Source: an uncultured Eubacterium sp.
Lineage (GTDB): Bacteria > Bacillota > Clostridia > Lachnospirales > Lachnospiraceae
Direction: 5' to 3'
Length of the DNA stretch: 64,000 bases
Assembly (NCBI GenBank): GCA_910583555.1
Contig: CAJTXO010000010.1
Location: 62,001-126,000, forward strand
Positions 9,625 through 18,381 of this stretch are shown here, in pieces. The notes beneath the pieces are model-generated. The model was not told the DNA's origin, searched no databases, and saw only the letters and a program-made list of their open reading frames with translations. How positions within the stretch are numbered: the first letter of the stretch is position 1; each line of letters opens with the position of its first letter. Made by a program: the position numbers and the translations under genes.

Positions 9625-10467
9625 ATGAATGAAATGTATCTGCGGTTTCCGAACGGTCGGAAGAAAGCATTTACGATCAGTTATGACGATAATGTGACAC
9701 AGGATGAGCGGTTGATCGAACTGATGCAGAAATACGAGATCAAGGGGACGTTTAATATCATCCCGGGATGGTTTGCGGAGGAAGGAGCCGTTTTTCCGGC
9801 GGATGAGACGTATATTAATGTAACGGAGAGAAAGGCGCGGGAGATTTATGAGGACGAATGGGTCGAGGTGGCGAACCACGGATTCAACCATACGAAAATG
9901 ACGACGCTTCCGAAGCTTCTCAATATGGACGATATTGTAAAATGCCGCCTCCGGCTGGAGAAGATGTACGGAAAGATCACGACGGGGTTCGCGTATCCTT
10001 ACGGTCTGTACAATGAAGATCTGATCGAGGTCTTACGGGATGCCGGCATCTCGTACGCGAGAACGGTGCATAGTACGGGTGGATTCGCGCTGCCGGAAGA
10101 CTGGCTGGAGTTACATCCGACGTGTCATCACGACGATGAAAGACTGTGGGAACTGACCGATCGCTTTTTAAATGATGAGATCTGCGAGCAGCCGTATATG
10201 TTTTATGTGTGGGGGCACACGTTTGAATTTGACAGAAATGATAACTGGGATGTGATCGAAACACTGTTTGAGAAAATTGCCGGGAAGGAAGAGGTCTGGT
10301 ACGCGACGAACGGCGAGATCTGCGAGTATCATAAAGCATATCAGAAGCTTGTATTTTCTGCTGACGGGCATCGGATATTCAACCCGACGAGTACCGATCT
10401 GTGGGCGGAGATCGATCATAAGCTGACGCTTTTGCCGGCTGGTCGTCTGGCGGAGGTGGTGCAGTGA
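9625..10467 (+). CDS. Polysaccharide deacetylase family protein (NodB-like)
   Basis: A 280-residue protein with the carbohydrate esterase 4 fold. The first motif KAFTISYDDNVTQDE supplies the catalytic Asp and a metal Asp. HGFNHTKM supplies the two metal-binding His residues. GFAYPYG is a later motif. No signal peptide or transmembrane segment is visible, so this copy may act in the cytoplasm or leave by another route. The stop overlaps the GTG start of the GH5 gene, so the two are probably translated together. The substrate is probably an N- or O-acetylated glycan; which one cannot be told. Confidence 0.85.
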   Translation: MNEMYLRFPNGRKKAFTISYDDNVTQDERLIELMQKYEIKGTFNIIPGWFAEEGAVFPADETYINVTERKAREIYEDEWVEVANHGFNHTKMTTLPKLLNMDDIVKCRLRLEKMYGKITTGFAYPYGLYNEDLIEVLRDAGISYARTVHSTGGFALPEDWLELHPTCHHDDERLWELTDRFLNDEICEQPYMFYVWGHTFEFDRNDNWDVIETLFEKIAGKEEVWYATNGEICEYHKAYQKLVFSADGHRIFNPTSTDLWAEIDHKLTLLPAGRLAEVVQ

Positions 10468-11429
10468 AAAAGAAGCATATTGTACTATTAGCCTGCGCGG
10501 CGGCCCTGTTTGCCATAGGGTTTGCCTGGGGAGGAAAAACCTGTCTGGCGGCGAAGCCTTCCGCGTTAAAGGTAAAAGAAAATAAAATCGTCAACGCTTC
10601 CGACAAGACCGTCGTGCTAAAAGGAGTCAGCACCCACGGGATCGCCTGGTATCCGGACTATGTGAACAAACAGTGCTTCAAAAGCTTTAAAAAGATGGGC
10701 GCCAATACGATCCGTCTCGCGTTTTACAGCGACGATTCCGCCGGGTATGATAAGGCGTTATACAGCAAGGTCGATGAAGGAGTGAAAGCGGCGACCGATC
10801 TCGGCATGTATGTCATCATCGACTGGCATATCCTCTCTGACGGAAACCCGAACACGAACGAGAAAAAGGCGAAGGAGTTTTTTACCTATTTCGCGAAAAA
10901 ATACGCCGGGCAGACAAACGTGTTATACGAGATATGCAACGAGCCGAATGGCGACGTGACGTGGGAGAGGGACATCAAGCCGTATGCGGAAAAGATGATC
11001 AAACTGATCCGCAAATACGACAAGGATGGTATTATCATCGTCGGTACGCCGACCTGGTCGCAGGATGTGGATGTGGTGGCGGACGATCCGATCGAGAAGC
11101 AGAAAAACATCGCGTACGCCTTTCATTTCTACGCGGCGACGCATAAGGAACCGCTGCGCGAAAAGCTGAAAAAGGCGAATGAAAAAGGACTTCCGGTCAT
11201 TGTCACGGAGTTTTCGATCTGTGACGCGTCGGGAAATGGAAATATTGATAAAAAAGAAGCAAAAAAATGGATGAAGCTTTTGAAAAAATACAAGATCGGG
11301 CGCGTGGCCTGGAACATTTCGAATAAAAATGAGACGAGCGCGCTGATCAAAGCTTCCTGCAAAAAGACAGAGAAGATCTCAAAAAAGAATCTGTCAAAGT
11401 CGGGCAAGTGGATCGTGGGCAACTGGTGA
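10464..11429 (+). CDS. Secreted glycoside hydrolase family 5 (cellulase-like)
   Basis: A 321-residue exported glycanase. A signal peptide (KKKHIVLLACAAALFAIGFA) precedes the catalytic domain. GH5 landmarks: KGVSTHGIAWYP near the start, ANTIRLAFYS, VIIDWHILSDGNPN, the acid/base Glu in EICNEPNG (about residue 160), HFYAATHKEPLR, and the nucleophile Glu in VIVTEFSICDASG (about residue 249). No carbohydrate-binding or dockerin module is present; DASGNGNID is a loop insert also common in related enzymes. The start is GTG with GGAGG upstream and overlaps the deacetylase stop by four bases. It should cleave a beta-linked glucan or mannan. Confidence 0.88.
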   Translation: MKKKHIVLLACAAALFAIGFAWGGKTCLAAKPSALKVKENKIVNASDKTVVLKGVSTHGIAWYPDYVNKQCFKSFKKMGANTIRLAFYSDDSAGYDKALYSKVDEGVKAATDLGMYVIIDWHILSDGNPNTNEKKAKEFFTYFAKKYAGQTNVLYEICNEPNGDVTWERDIKPYAEKMIKLIRKYDKDGIIIVGTPTWSQDVDVVADDPIEKQKNIAYAFHFYAATHKEPLREKLKKANEKGLPVIVTEFSICDASGNGNIDKKEAKKWMKLLKKYKIGRVAWNISNKNETSALIKASCKKTEKISKKNLSKSGKWIVGNW

Positions 11430-11492
11430 TCATGGTAATACGGCGCCTGATGGCGTTTTACATTTAATTTTATATTTCAGGAGGTATTTGTT

Positions 11493-12125
11493 ATGAGTAT
11501 TCAGATTCAAAAAGTAACGGATGCGGCGTTTAAAAAGTATGGCCGGATCCTCACACCGGATTATGATGTGGCAGAGCTGGTGGACAAGATGCAGGAGATG
11601 CCGTGTCCGGCGGACGTCGTGTATGAGCCGTCGGTAACGGAACTGGAGGCGCTTCCGATCATGAAGACGTTTACGGACAGCTTATACGGCGGCCTGCCGA
11701 TCCAGATCGGCTACTGTAACGGGCACAATTCCCTGTTGAATGCGGTCGAGTACCACCGCTCATCGGAAGTGAACGTGGCGGCGACGGACCTCATCCTGCT
11801 CATTGGCATGCAGCAGGACATCGAGGCGGACTATACATATGACACAAAGAACATCGAGGCATTTCTCGTACCGAAGGGAACGATGATCGAAGTGTACGCC
11901 ACGACACTCCACTACGCGCCGTGCAGCGTGGATGGACAGGAATTCCGCTGTGTTGTCGTACTGCCGAAGGATACGAACCTCGATCTGGTTGTGAAACCGG
12001 AAGGAGCCAGCGAGGACAAACTGCTGGTGGCGAGAAATAAATGGCTGATCGGCCACGCGGACGCGAAGATCGCGGGAGCGTTCAATGGGTTGAAGGGCGA
12101 GAATATTTCCGTGGAGAAAAATTGA
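11493..12125 (+). CDS. DUF4867-like protein, first gene of radical SAM operon
   Basis: A 210-residue soluble protein that I associate with the uncharacterised DUF4867 family, which appears cupin-like. Features include EYHRSSEVNVAATDLILLIG and LVPKGTMIEVYATTLHYAPC, where His, Glu and the PKGT turn resemble a metal-binding beta-barrel. The start follows AGGAGG. Its stop is interlocked with the TTG start of the first radical SAM gene (TTGA), so it is the leading cistron of a coupled operon. It might be an isomerase or binding protein for a small sugar or acid, but this is speculation. Confidence 0.6.
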   Translation: MSIQIQKVTDAAFKKYGRILTPDYDVAELVDKMQEMPCPADVVYEPSVTELEALPIMKTFTDSLYGGLPIQIGYCNGHNSLLNAVEYHRSSEVNVAATDLILLIGMQQDIEADYTYDTKNIEAFLVPKGTMIEVYATTLHYAPCSVDGQEFRCVVVLPKDTNLDLVVKPEGASEDKLLVARNKWLIGHADAKIAGAFNGLKGENISVEKN

Positions 12126-13447
12126 AGATCACCGTCATACGGCTGAACATGTTTGAGCGGATCAGTTCGGATGCCATGAAGCCCATTTTGTTTGGCATCA
12201 TAAAGAGCCTCACGCCCTCCGCGCACGAGATCGAGTTTATCGACGAGCGGGTGGAAAAACTGCCGGATGCGATCGACTCGGATATCATCGCTTTTTCCGT
12301 CGAGACATATACGGCGAAGCGGGCGTACATACTTGCCGGCAAGTACCGCACGGATCACAATATCATCGTGATGGGCGGATTTCATATGGCGGTCATGCCG
12401 GACGAGGCGCTCGACTACGCGGATGCGGTCCTGATCGGGGATGCTGAGGATACATGGGGGCGGTTTCTCGCGGATTGCGAGGCGGGAACGCTGCGGAAAA
12501 AATATGTATCGGATGAGGCGTCCCCGCTGACGGGGCTCGTCCCCGATGAGAGCGTGTACCGGCATCGCTATCATGGAATCGGCGTGTATCAGATTTCGAG
12601 GGGCTGCAAGTTTCACTGTGAGTTCTGTTCCATCAAGACGATGTACGGGTGCGTCCGCCGGAAGACGCCGGACATCGTGTACGAGGAACTAAGGCGGGCC
12701 AGGGAGAAGATACTGTTTTTTGTTGATGACAACTTGTTTTATGACAGGGAGTCCGCGCTCGAACTGTTCCGCGTGATCGCGCCGCTGAAAAAGAAATGGG
12801 CGTGCCAGATCAGTATGGATGCGGCCAGAGACGATGAACTTTTATTTGAGATGAAAAAGGCCGGGTGCTTTCTCGTGCTGATGGGCTTTGAGAGCCTGAA
12901 CGCGGACAGCCTCGCGGAAATGAAAAAGGCGGCCAACCGCGAAGCGCTGGATTACGAAGCCATCATTCAAAATATTTACCGGCATCACATGCTTGTTTAC
13001 GGAACTTTTGTTCTCGGGTGCGACGGCGACCATGCGGATGTGTTCGAGAGGACGCTGGAGTTTGCGGTCCGCAACCATTTTGCGGTTACGAACTTCAATC
13101 CGCTCATCCCGATGCCGGGGACGCCGGTGTACCGCCGGATGGAGCAGGAGAACAGGCTTCTCTATAAAAAATGGTGGCTTTCTGACCGTTACCGATATGG
13201 GGAGACGGCATATGTGCCGAAAAATATGACGGCGGACGAACTTCGCGACGGCTGTTTCCAGATACGTTCGAAATTTTATTCCATTCCCTGTATCCTCAGA
13301 CGGTTGTTTGCCAATCCCGTTCATTTTCGCCCGATGAACCTGATCGTTTTTCTTTTGGCAAATATGATTTCACGCAGGGAGATTCATAAAAAACAAGGGC
13401 AGATACTGGGAGGGATACTACATGAAGCTGACACTGATCAAGCCTAA
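12122..13447 (+). CDS. B12-binding-type radical SAM protein 1
   Basis: About 441 residues from a TTG that overlaps the previous stop; the same frame is open upstream but lies inside the DUF4867-like gene. The N-terminal third is a cobalamin-binding-type Rossmann domain with the family signature GGFHMAVMPDEA and VLIGDAEDTW. The radical SAM core has the cluster motif CKFHCEFCS (CxxxCxxC), then ILFFVDDNLFYDRE and LVLMGFESLN. A C-terminal tail contains NPLIPMPGTPVYRRM and KWWLSDRYRYGE. Members of this class perform methylations, ring rearrangements or C-C bond formation. The substrate is unknown. It resembles proteins 2 and 4 of the cluster most. Confidence 0.85.
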   Translation: MKITVIRLNMFERISSDAMKPILFGIIKSLTPSAHEIEFIDERVEKLPDAIDSDIIAFSVETYTAKRAYILAGKYRTDHNIIVMGGFHMAVMPDEALDYADAVLIGDAEDTWGRFLADCEAGTLRKKYVSDEASPLTGLVPDESVYRHRYHGIGVYQISRGCKFHCEFCSIKTMYGCVRRKTPDIVYEELRRAREKILFFVDDNLFYDRESALELFRVIAPLKKKWACQISMDAARDDELLFEMKKAGCFLVLMGFESLNADSLAEMKKAANREALDYEAIIQNIYRHHMLVYGTFVLGCDGDHADVFERTLEFAVRNHFAVTNFNPLIPMPGTPVYRRMEQENRLLYKKWWLSDRYRYGETAYVPKNMTADELRDGCFQIRSKFYSIPCILRRLFANPVHFRPMNLIVFLLANMISRREIHKKQGQILGGILHEADTDQA

Positions 13448-14768
13448 CATCGGCCGGCGGGAACACAGCCTCTATGTCGATGAGGGGAGGATGGAGCCGC
13501 TGCAGCTCGGCATTTTGGCGGCACTCACTCCAAGCGATGTGGAAGTGGTGATGTACGATGACCGGATGGAGCAGATTCCCTATGAGGAACCGACGGATCT
13601 CGTGGCGATCACTGTAGAGACGTTTACGGCGAGGCGGGCGTATGAGATCAGCGCCCGGTTTCGCGAGCGCGGGGTGAAGACGGTAATGGGCGGTATGCAC
13701 GCGATGCTGATCCCCGAAGAGGTGGCCGGGCACTGTGACTGCGTGATCGTCGGGGATGCGGAGCCGGTCTGGGAGACGATGATCGCGGATTTTCGGGCGG
13801 GCAGGCTGAAAAAACGGTACGATGCCGTACAGCCGGTGTGCCCGCAGCAAAATGTCCTGACAAGGCGGGATATTTTTGAGGGGAAGGGGTATCTTCCGAT
13901 CACGCTGCTGCAGTTTTCGAGAGGGTGCAGCCATCAGTGCAGTTTCTGCGCCTCGTCGGTCTATTTTGGCGCCCATCATTACTGCCGTCCGGTCGAAGAG
14001 GTCGTGGCGGAGATACGGTCGCAGAAACGGAAGCTGCTTTTCTTTGTCGATGATAATATTGTCTGTAACCGCGAAAAGGCAAAGGAATTGTTCCGCGCGC
14101 TCATCCCGCTGCGCGTCCGCTGGGTCAGTCAGGGGAGTATGGATATGCTGGCGGACGACGAACTGATGGCGCTCATGGTAAAGAGCGGCTGTCTCGGGCT
14201 CGTGATCGGTTTTGAGTCCATCTCGCCGAACTGTATTTCGGAGATGAACAAATATACGAACAAAAAAGGATCGGGGCAGAGGTATGAGTGGGAGATCAGG
14301 CGGCTGCGGGAGTGGGGACTCCAGACGTGGGCCGCGTTTACGGTCGGCCACGACGGCGATACGATCGAATCGATCCGGGCGACCTGTGATTTCGCGATAC
14401 GGAACAAATTTACGTTTGCCGCGTTTAATATACTGATGCCGTATCCGAACACGCCGCTGTATGAAAAGATGGAGCGGGAGGGGCGGCTGCTCTATGGCGG
14501 GAAATGGTGGCTGCACGAGGAGTACCGCTTCAATTACGCGAGCATCGTACCGAAGAACATGACGCCCGAGCAGCTGACGGACGTATCGTTTGCGTGCCGC
14601 AAGCGGTTTAACAGCCTTTCGTCCATTTTCTACCGGGCGCTCGAACCGCGCACCAATCTGCGCACACCGTACCGGTTCATGACGTATCTGGTCTATAACC
14701 CGCTCTTTCGCAAGGAAGTCTTTAAAAAGCAGGGTATGAGGTTTGGATTGAAAACGGAGGACAGCTGA
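13422..14768 (+). CDS. B12-binding-type radical SAM protein 2
   Basis: 448 residues, overlapping the previous gene by 26 bases, with GGGAGGG before the ATG. The same two-domain layout is seen: GGMHAMLIPEEV and VIVGDAEPVWE in the B12-type domain, then the cluster motif CSHQCSFCA, LLFFVDDNIVCNRE and LVIGFESIS in the radical SAM barrel. The C-terminal extension has NILMPYPNTPLYEKM and KWWLHEEYRFNYAS. The ETFTARRAYEI segment is shared with proteins 1 and 4. Its close relatives in the same operon suggest sequential action on one intermediate. The reaction is unknown. Confidence 0.86.
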   Translation: MKLTLIKPNIGRREHSLYVDEGRMEPLQLGILAALTPSDVEVVMYDDRMEQIPYEEPTDLVAITVETFTARRAYEISARFRERGVKTVMGGMHAMLIPEEVAGHCDCVIVGDAEPVWETMIADFRAGRLKKRYDAVQPVCPQQNVLTRRDIFEGKGYLPITLLQFSRGCSHQCSFCASSVYFGAHHYCRPVEEVVAEIRSQKRKLLFFVDDNIVCNREKAKELFRALIPLRVRWVSQGSMDMLADDELMALMVKSGCLGLVIGFESISPNCISEMNKYTNKKGSGQRYEWEIRRLREWGLQTWAAFTVGHDGDTIESIRATCDFAIRNKFTFAAFNILMPYPNTPLYEKMEREGRLLYGGKWWLHEEYRFNYASIVPKNMTPEQLTDVSFACRKRFNSLSSIFYRALEPRTNLRTPYRFMTYLVYNPLFRKEVFKKQGMRFGLKTEDS

Positions 14769-15466
14769 TGTTGAGAGGAGAAGTAAAGCCGGTCAGCGAA
14801 TATACGGAGGAAGAGATCGGGGATATGTATTCGCTGATGGATGAATTTTATGATAATGTGACAGAGAGCACGTTTCGAAATGATTTTTTTGATAAGGATT
14901 ATTGTCTGGCGTTATATCACGATGAATCGGGACTTGTGGGATTTACAACACAGAAAGTCATGCAGGTGAGCGTCGGGGGAAAGACGGTCCACGGGATGTT
15001 TTCGGGGGATACGATCATTCATAAGAAGTTTTGGGGAGAGCCGGAACTGTTTCGCGTCTGGGCGCGTTTCTGGTTTCCGTTTGCCGAACAGTATGATGAA
15101 TTTTACTGGTTCCTCATCTGCAAAGGATATAAAACGTACCGCATCCTGCCGCTGTTCTGGACGGAATTTTATCCCAACAGCGAGACGGAGACGCCGGCCT
15201 ATGAGAAAGGGATCATCGACGCCTACGCGCGGGCGCTGTACCGGGAGGAATACAACCCGGTGAGCGGCGTGATCGAGTACCGCTCAGTCAAAGATAAGCT
15301 GAAAGCGGGGGTGGCGGATATCGGAGAACGCGAACGGAACAATCGGGATACCGCGTTTTTCTGCAGGGCCAATCCCGGTCATACCCTGGGGAATGACCTC
15401 GCCTGCCTGGCGAAGATCGATCGGAAGCTATTGAAAAAACGAGTACCGGAGTTGTTGTTCAAATGA
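14768..15466 (+). CDS. GNAT-like acyltransferase (putative)
   Basis: A 232-residue protein with start and preceding stop interlocked as TGATG. The region CLALYHDESGLVGFTTQKV, then GMFSGDTIIHKKFWGEPELF, has the strand-strand-helix pattern of GNAT acetyltransferases, with a conserved FWFPFAEQYDEFYWFLICKG region. The pyrophosphate-binding R/Q-x-x-G-x-G/A loop is not clearly preserved, so the call is by fold pattern only. Its location between radical SAM and GH3-family genes suggests a role in the same pathway, perhaps aminoacyl or acetyl transfer. Confidence in the exact activity is low. Confidence 0.5.
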   Translation: MLRGEVKPVSEYTEEEIGDMYSLMDEFYDNVTESTFRNDFFDKDYCLALYHDESGLVGFTTQKVMQVSVGGKTVHGMFSGDTIIHKKFWGEPELFRVWARFWFPFAEQYDEFYWFLICKGYKTYRILPLFWTEFYPNSETETPAYEKGIIDAYARALYREEYNPVSGVIEYRSVKDKLKAGVADIGERERNNRDTAFFCRANPGHTLGNDLACLAKIDRKLLKKRVPELLFK

Positions 15467-16989
15467 GTATGAAATGTCAGGTGTTGAACCGAATGTGCAT
15501 GCTGCTTTACGGCAGGGAATACAGAAAATTTATGGAAAAATGCAGCGTAGAACAGGTCCAGTCAGATTATCTGATGGAGCTGCTGCGCAAAAACGCCGGT
15601 ACGGAGTACGGCGCGAAGTATGGATTTGCGGATGTGACGAGTTACGAGGAGTTCGCGCGCGAGGTGCCGCTCACCGTTTACGAGGATTACGAGCCGATGA
15701 TCCGGGAGATCGCCGACGGAAAGAAACATGTGCTGACGGCAGAGGATGTCCTGTTGTTTGAGCTGACGAGCGGCTCGACGAACGGGAAAAAATGGATTCC
15801 GTATACGGAGTCGCTGAAACAGGAGTTTCAGCGGGGGATCAAGCCGTGGCTCTATGATATTTACGATCGGGTGAACGGGATCTGCGGCGGCAGGAGTTAC
15901 TGGTCGATCACGCCTGTCACAGCCGGGAAGACATATACGAGCGCGGGCATACCGGTCGGCTTTGAGGAAGAGGCCGAATATTTTGGGCAGTTCGAAAAGA
16001 AAATCATGAACAAGCTGTTTGCCGTGGGTCCGGAGGTAAAATTCAGCACCGATATGACGGATTTTTACCGGCAGACGGCAAAAGAACTTCTGAGGTGCGG
16101 GGAACTCACGCTTATTTCGGTCTGGAATCCCACGTTTCTCACGATCCTCTGTGATTTTATCGCGGAGCATGTGGATGAACTCGTGGACGGACTTGAACCG
16201 GACCGGAGCAAAAAGGTCGTCCGCGCGGTCCGCGCAGACCGGTTTGACCGGGTATTTCCAGACCTTCGCCTGATCAGCTGCTGGGCGGACGCGAGCGCGG
16301 CGGATTTTGTGGAGGCGCTAAAGGAGCGGTTTCCCGGCGTATTCGTTCAGCCGAAAGGACTTCTCTCTACCGAGTGCTTCGTGTCGTTTCCCCTTGTGGG
16401 GGAGAGGGGAAGCCGTCTCAGCATCTATTCTCATTTTTTTGAATTCCGGAACATAAAAAGTGGTACGATCGTTCCAGCCTGGGGCCTGGCGCCCGGGAAA
16501 TATGAAGTGATCGTGACGACGGGCGGCGGATTTTACCGCTATGTGCTGGGGGATATCGTGGAGGTGCTCGAAACGTACGAGGATCGGCCGCCGCGCCTGC
16601 GTTTCCTGCGGCGGGGAGACAGCACGTCCGATCTGTTCGGGGAAAAGATGACCGAGGAATTTGCGGGAAAGGTCTGCGGGGCGCTTGATCAGGGAGAGGC
16701 TTTTTTCCTCCTGGCGCCGGAAGGCACCCGGTACTGCCTGTATACGAACGCGGACTACGTCATTACGGACGAGTGGCTGGATCAGGAATTGTGTGAGAAT
16801 TATCATTATGAGTACTGCCGAAACCTGGGACAGTTGGAACAGGCGGTCGTGGTCCCGATCCGCGGGAATCCGGAAGTGGATTATGTGAACCGGCTGATGG
16901 CGGAAGGGATGAGGCTGGGGGATATCAAACCCGCCCATCTCAGCCGGAAGAGCGGGTGGGACCAGTGGTTTGATCTGCGGCAGGAATAA
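15463..16989 (+). CDS. GH3 (auxin-responsive) family acyl-adenylating enzyme
   Basis: 508 residues, with the ATG overlapping the previous stop by four bases. It matches the GH3 family of ANL-type adenylating enzymes. The nucleotide-binding P-loop is ELTSGSTNGKKWIPYT (about residues 101-116). SWNPTFLTIL precedes a central region with SCWADASAADF and PKGLLSTECFVSFPL. The C-terminal part has PGKYEVIVTTGGGFYRYVLGDIVEV. In plants GH3 enzymes adenylate jasmonate or indole-acetate and form amides with amino acids; bacterial members are largely uncharacterised. Here it should activate a carboxylic acid made or modified by the neighbouring radical SAM enzymes. Substrate and partner amine are unknown. 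Confidence 0.8.
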   Translation: MSMKCQVLNRMCMLLYGREYRKFMEKCSVEQVQSDYLMELLRKNAGTEYGAKYGFADVTSYEEFAREVPLTVYEDYEPMIREIADGKKHVLTAEDVLLFELTSGSTNGKKWIPYTESLKQEFQRGIKPWLYDIYDRVNGICGGRSYWSITPVTAGKTYTSAGIPVGFEEEAEYFGQFEKKIMNKLFAVGPEVKFSTDMTDFYRQTAKELLRCGELTLISVWNPTFLTILCDFIAEHVDELVDGLEPDRSKKVVRAVRADRFDRVFPDLRLISCWADASAADFVEALKERFPGVFVQPKGLLSTECFVSFPLVGERGSRLSIYSHFFEFRNIKSGTIVPAWGLAPGKYEVIVTTGGGFYRYVLGDIVEVLETYEDRPPRLRFLRRGDSTSDLFGEKMTEEFAGKVCGALDQGEAFFLLAPEGTRYCLYTNADYVITDEWLDQELCENYHYEYCRNLGQLEQAVVVPIRGNPEVDYVNRLMAEGMRLGDIKPAHLSRKSGWDQWFDLRQE

Positions 16990-17020
16990 AATGGTTAAGA
17001 AAGGATAAAGGAAAAGGGAT

Positions 17021-18358
17021 ATGCTAAAGATTGCTTTACTTGCGCCGGCGGGGGCGATGCACCGGTATTCCGGGAATTTTGGAAAATCTCTCCACTACGC
17101 GCCGCTGACGCTGACGACACTGGCGGCACTGATTCCGGAAGATGTCGAAGCGGATGTCGTCATTTATGATGAGACGGCCGGAAAGATCCCGCTCCAGATC
17201 GATGCGGATCTGATCGGGATCACGTGTATTACGGGCACATCCCCGCGGTGCTACGCCTATGCGGACTATTTCCGCAAAAAGGGAATAACTGTGTTTATGG
17301 GCGGGGTTCATCCGACGCTCATGCCGGAGGAGGCGGCGGAACACGCCGATGTCATCTTTACCGGATTTTCGGAGCAGACATTCCCACAGTTTATTTACGA
17401 CTATGTGGCGGGCAATTACCGCAGGCGGTACGACCAGAACTGTGATTTTACGATGGAGGGAAAGCCGTTTCCGCGCAGGGAACTGCTGCATGCGAAACGC
17501 TATATCACGACAAAAACCGTGGAAGCGATCCGCGGCTGTTACCATACGTGCAGTTTCTGCGCGTATCCCGCCGCGTTCGGGCGCACAGTCTTTAAGCGGC
17601 CGGTGAAAGAGGTGGCGGCGGAGATCGAGGCCATGAACACACGGCACGTATTGTTTCCCGACGTCAATCTCGTGACAGACCGGGAGTATGCGATCGAACT
17701 GTTTACCGAACTGATCCCGCTGAAGATCATCTGGCTCGGTCTTGTCACTTCGTCGGCCGGGATCGACGACGAATTGATCCGGGTCTTTCGAAAAAGCGGC
17801 TGCCGGGGTCTGCTGATCGGGTTTGAGTCGATCACGCAGGAATCGCAGAAGTACATACATAAAGGCGTGAACCGCGTGGAAGAGTACGTGACGCTCATGG
17901 AGCGGCTGCACGACAACGGAATCCTCGTGCAGGGATGTTTTGCCTTCGGCGGGGATGAGGAGGACGTGAGCGTCTTTGACCGCACGGTGGAAATGATCAT
18001 CCGCGCGAAGATCGATCTTCCGCGCTATTCGATCCTCACGCCGTTCCCGAAGACGGAATATTATGCCCAGCTGGAGCGGGAGGGGCGCATCACCGAGCGG
18101 AATTGGGCGATGTACGATGTGCAGCATTGTGTGTTTGAGCCGAAAAACATGACGAAGCAGCAGCTCGAGGAGGGGACGGACCGGGCCTGGCGCGCGACGT
18201 ATACGGCTTCGAATATCATGAAGCGCCTCGCCCCGTTCCGCCACAGTCCGTGGCTGTCGATCCCGCTCAATTTTGGATACAAAGGTTATGCGGACAAGTG
18301 GCACAAATTTACGAGAGACGTTATGTGTGATAATTCGGATATTCCACTTTTGGATTAG
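17021..18358 (+). CDS. B12-binding-type radical SAM protein 3
   Basis: 445 residues; the ATG follows AAAGGAAAAGGG. The B12-type domain has GGVHPTLMPEEA and VIFTGFSE. The radical SAM core has CYHTCSFCA, VLFPDVNLVTDRE and LLIGFESIT. It is the most divergent of the four. Its CITGTSPRCYAY replaces the ETYTAKRAY segment of the others, VDDN is changed to PDVN, and the C-terminal KWWL motif is replaced by NWAMYDVQHCVFEPKNM. It therefore probably catalyses a different step. It lies 31 bp after the GH3-family gene, in the same direction and probably the same transcript. Confidence 0.86.
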   Translation: MLKIALLAPAGAMHRYSGNFGKSLHYAPLTLTTLAALIPEDVEADVVIYDETAGKIPLQIDADLIGITCITGTSPRCYAYADYFRKKGITVFMGGVHPTLMPEEAAEHADVIFTGFSEQTFPQFIYDYVAGNYRRRYDQNCDFTMEGKPFPRRELLHAKRYITTKTVEAIRGCYHTCSFCAYPAAFGRTVFKRPVKEVAAEIEAMNTRHVLFPDVNLVTDREYAIELFTELIPLKIIWLGLVTSSAGIDDELIRVFRKSGCRGLLIGFESITQESQKYIHKGVNRVEEYVTLMERLHDNGILVQGCFAFGGDEEDVSVFDRTVEMIIRAKIDLPRYSILTPFPKTEYYAQLEREGRITERNWAMYDVQHCVFEPKNMTKQQLEEGTDRAWRATYTASNIMKRLAPFRHSPWLSIPLNFGYKGYADKWHKFTRDVMCDNSDIPLLD

Positions 18359-18381
18359 ATGGAGAACAGGGGCAGGATGCG

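Noticed and set aside
11436..11456. Small hairpin GCGCC-TGAT-GGCGT after the GH5 gene as terminator
   Set aside because: Only about five weak pairs and four T residues, so it was not listed as a feature.
13296..14516. 406-codon minus-strand frame opposite radical SAM protein 2
   Set aside because: Arg/Pro/His-rich antisense translation without family features.
17036..18304. 422-codon minus-strand frame opposite radical SAM protein 3
   Set aside because: GC-rich shadow frame of a well-supported radical SAM gene; it lacks motifs and a start site.
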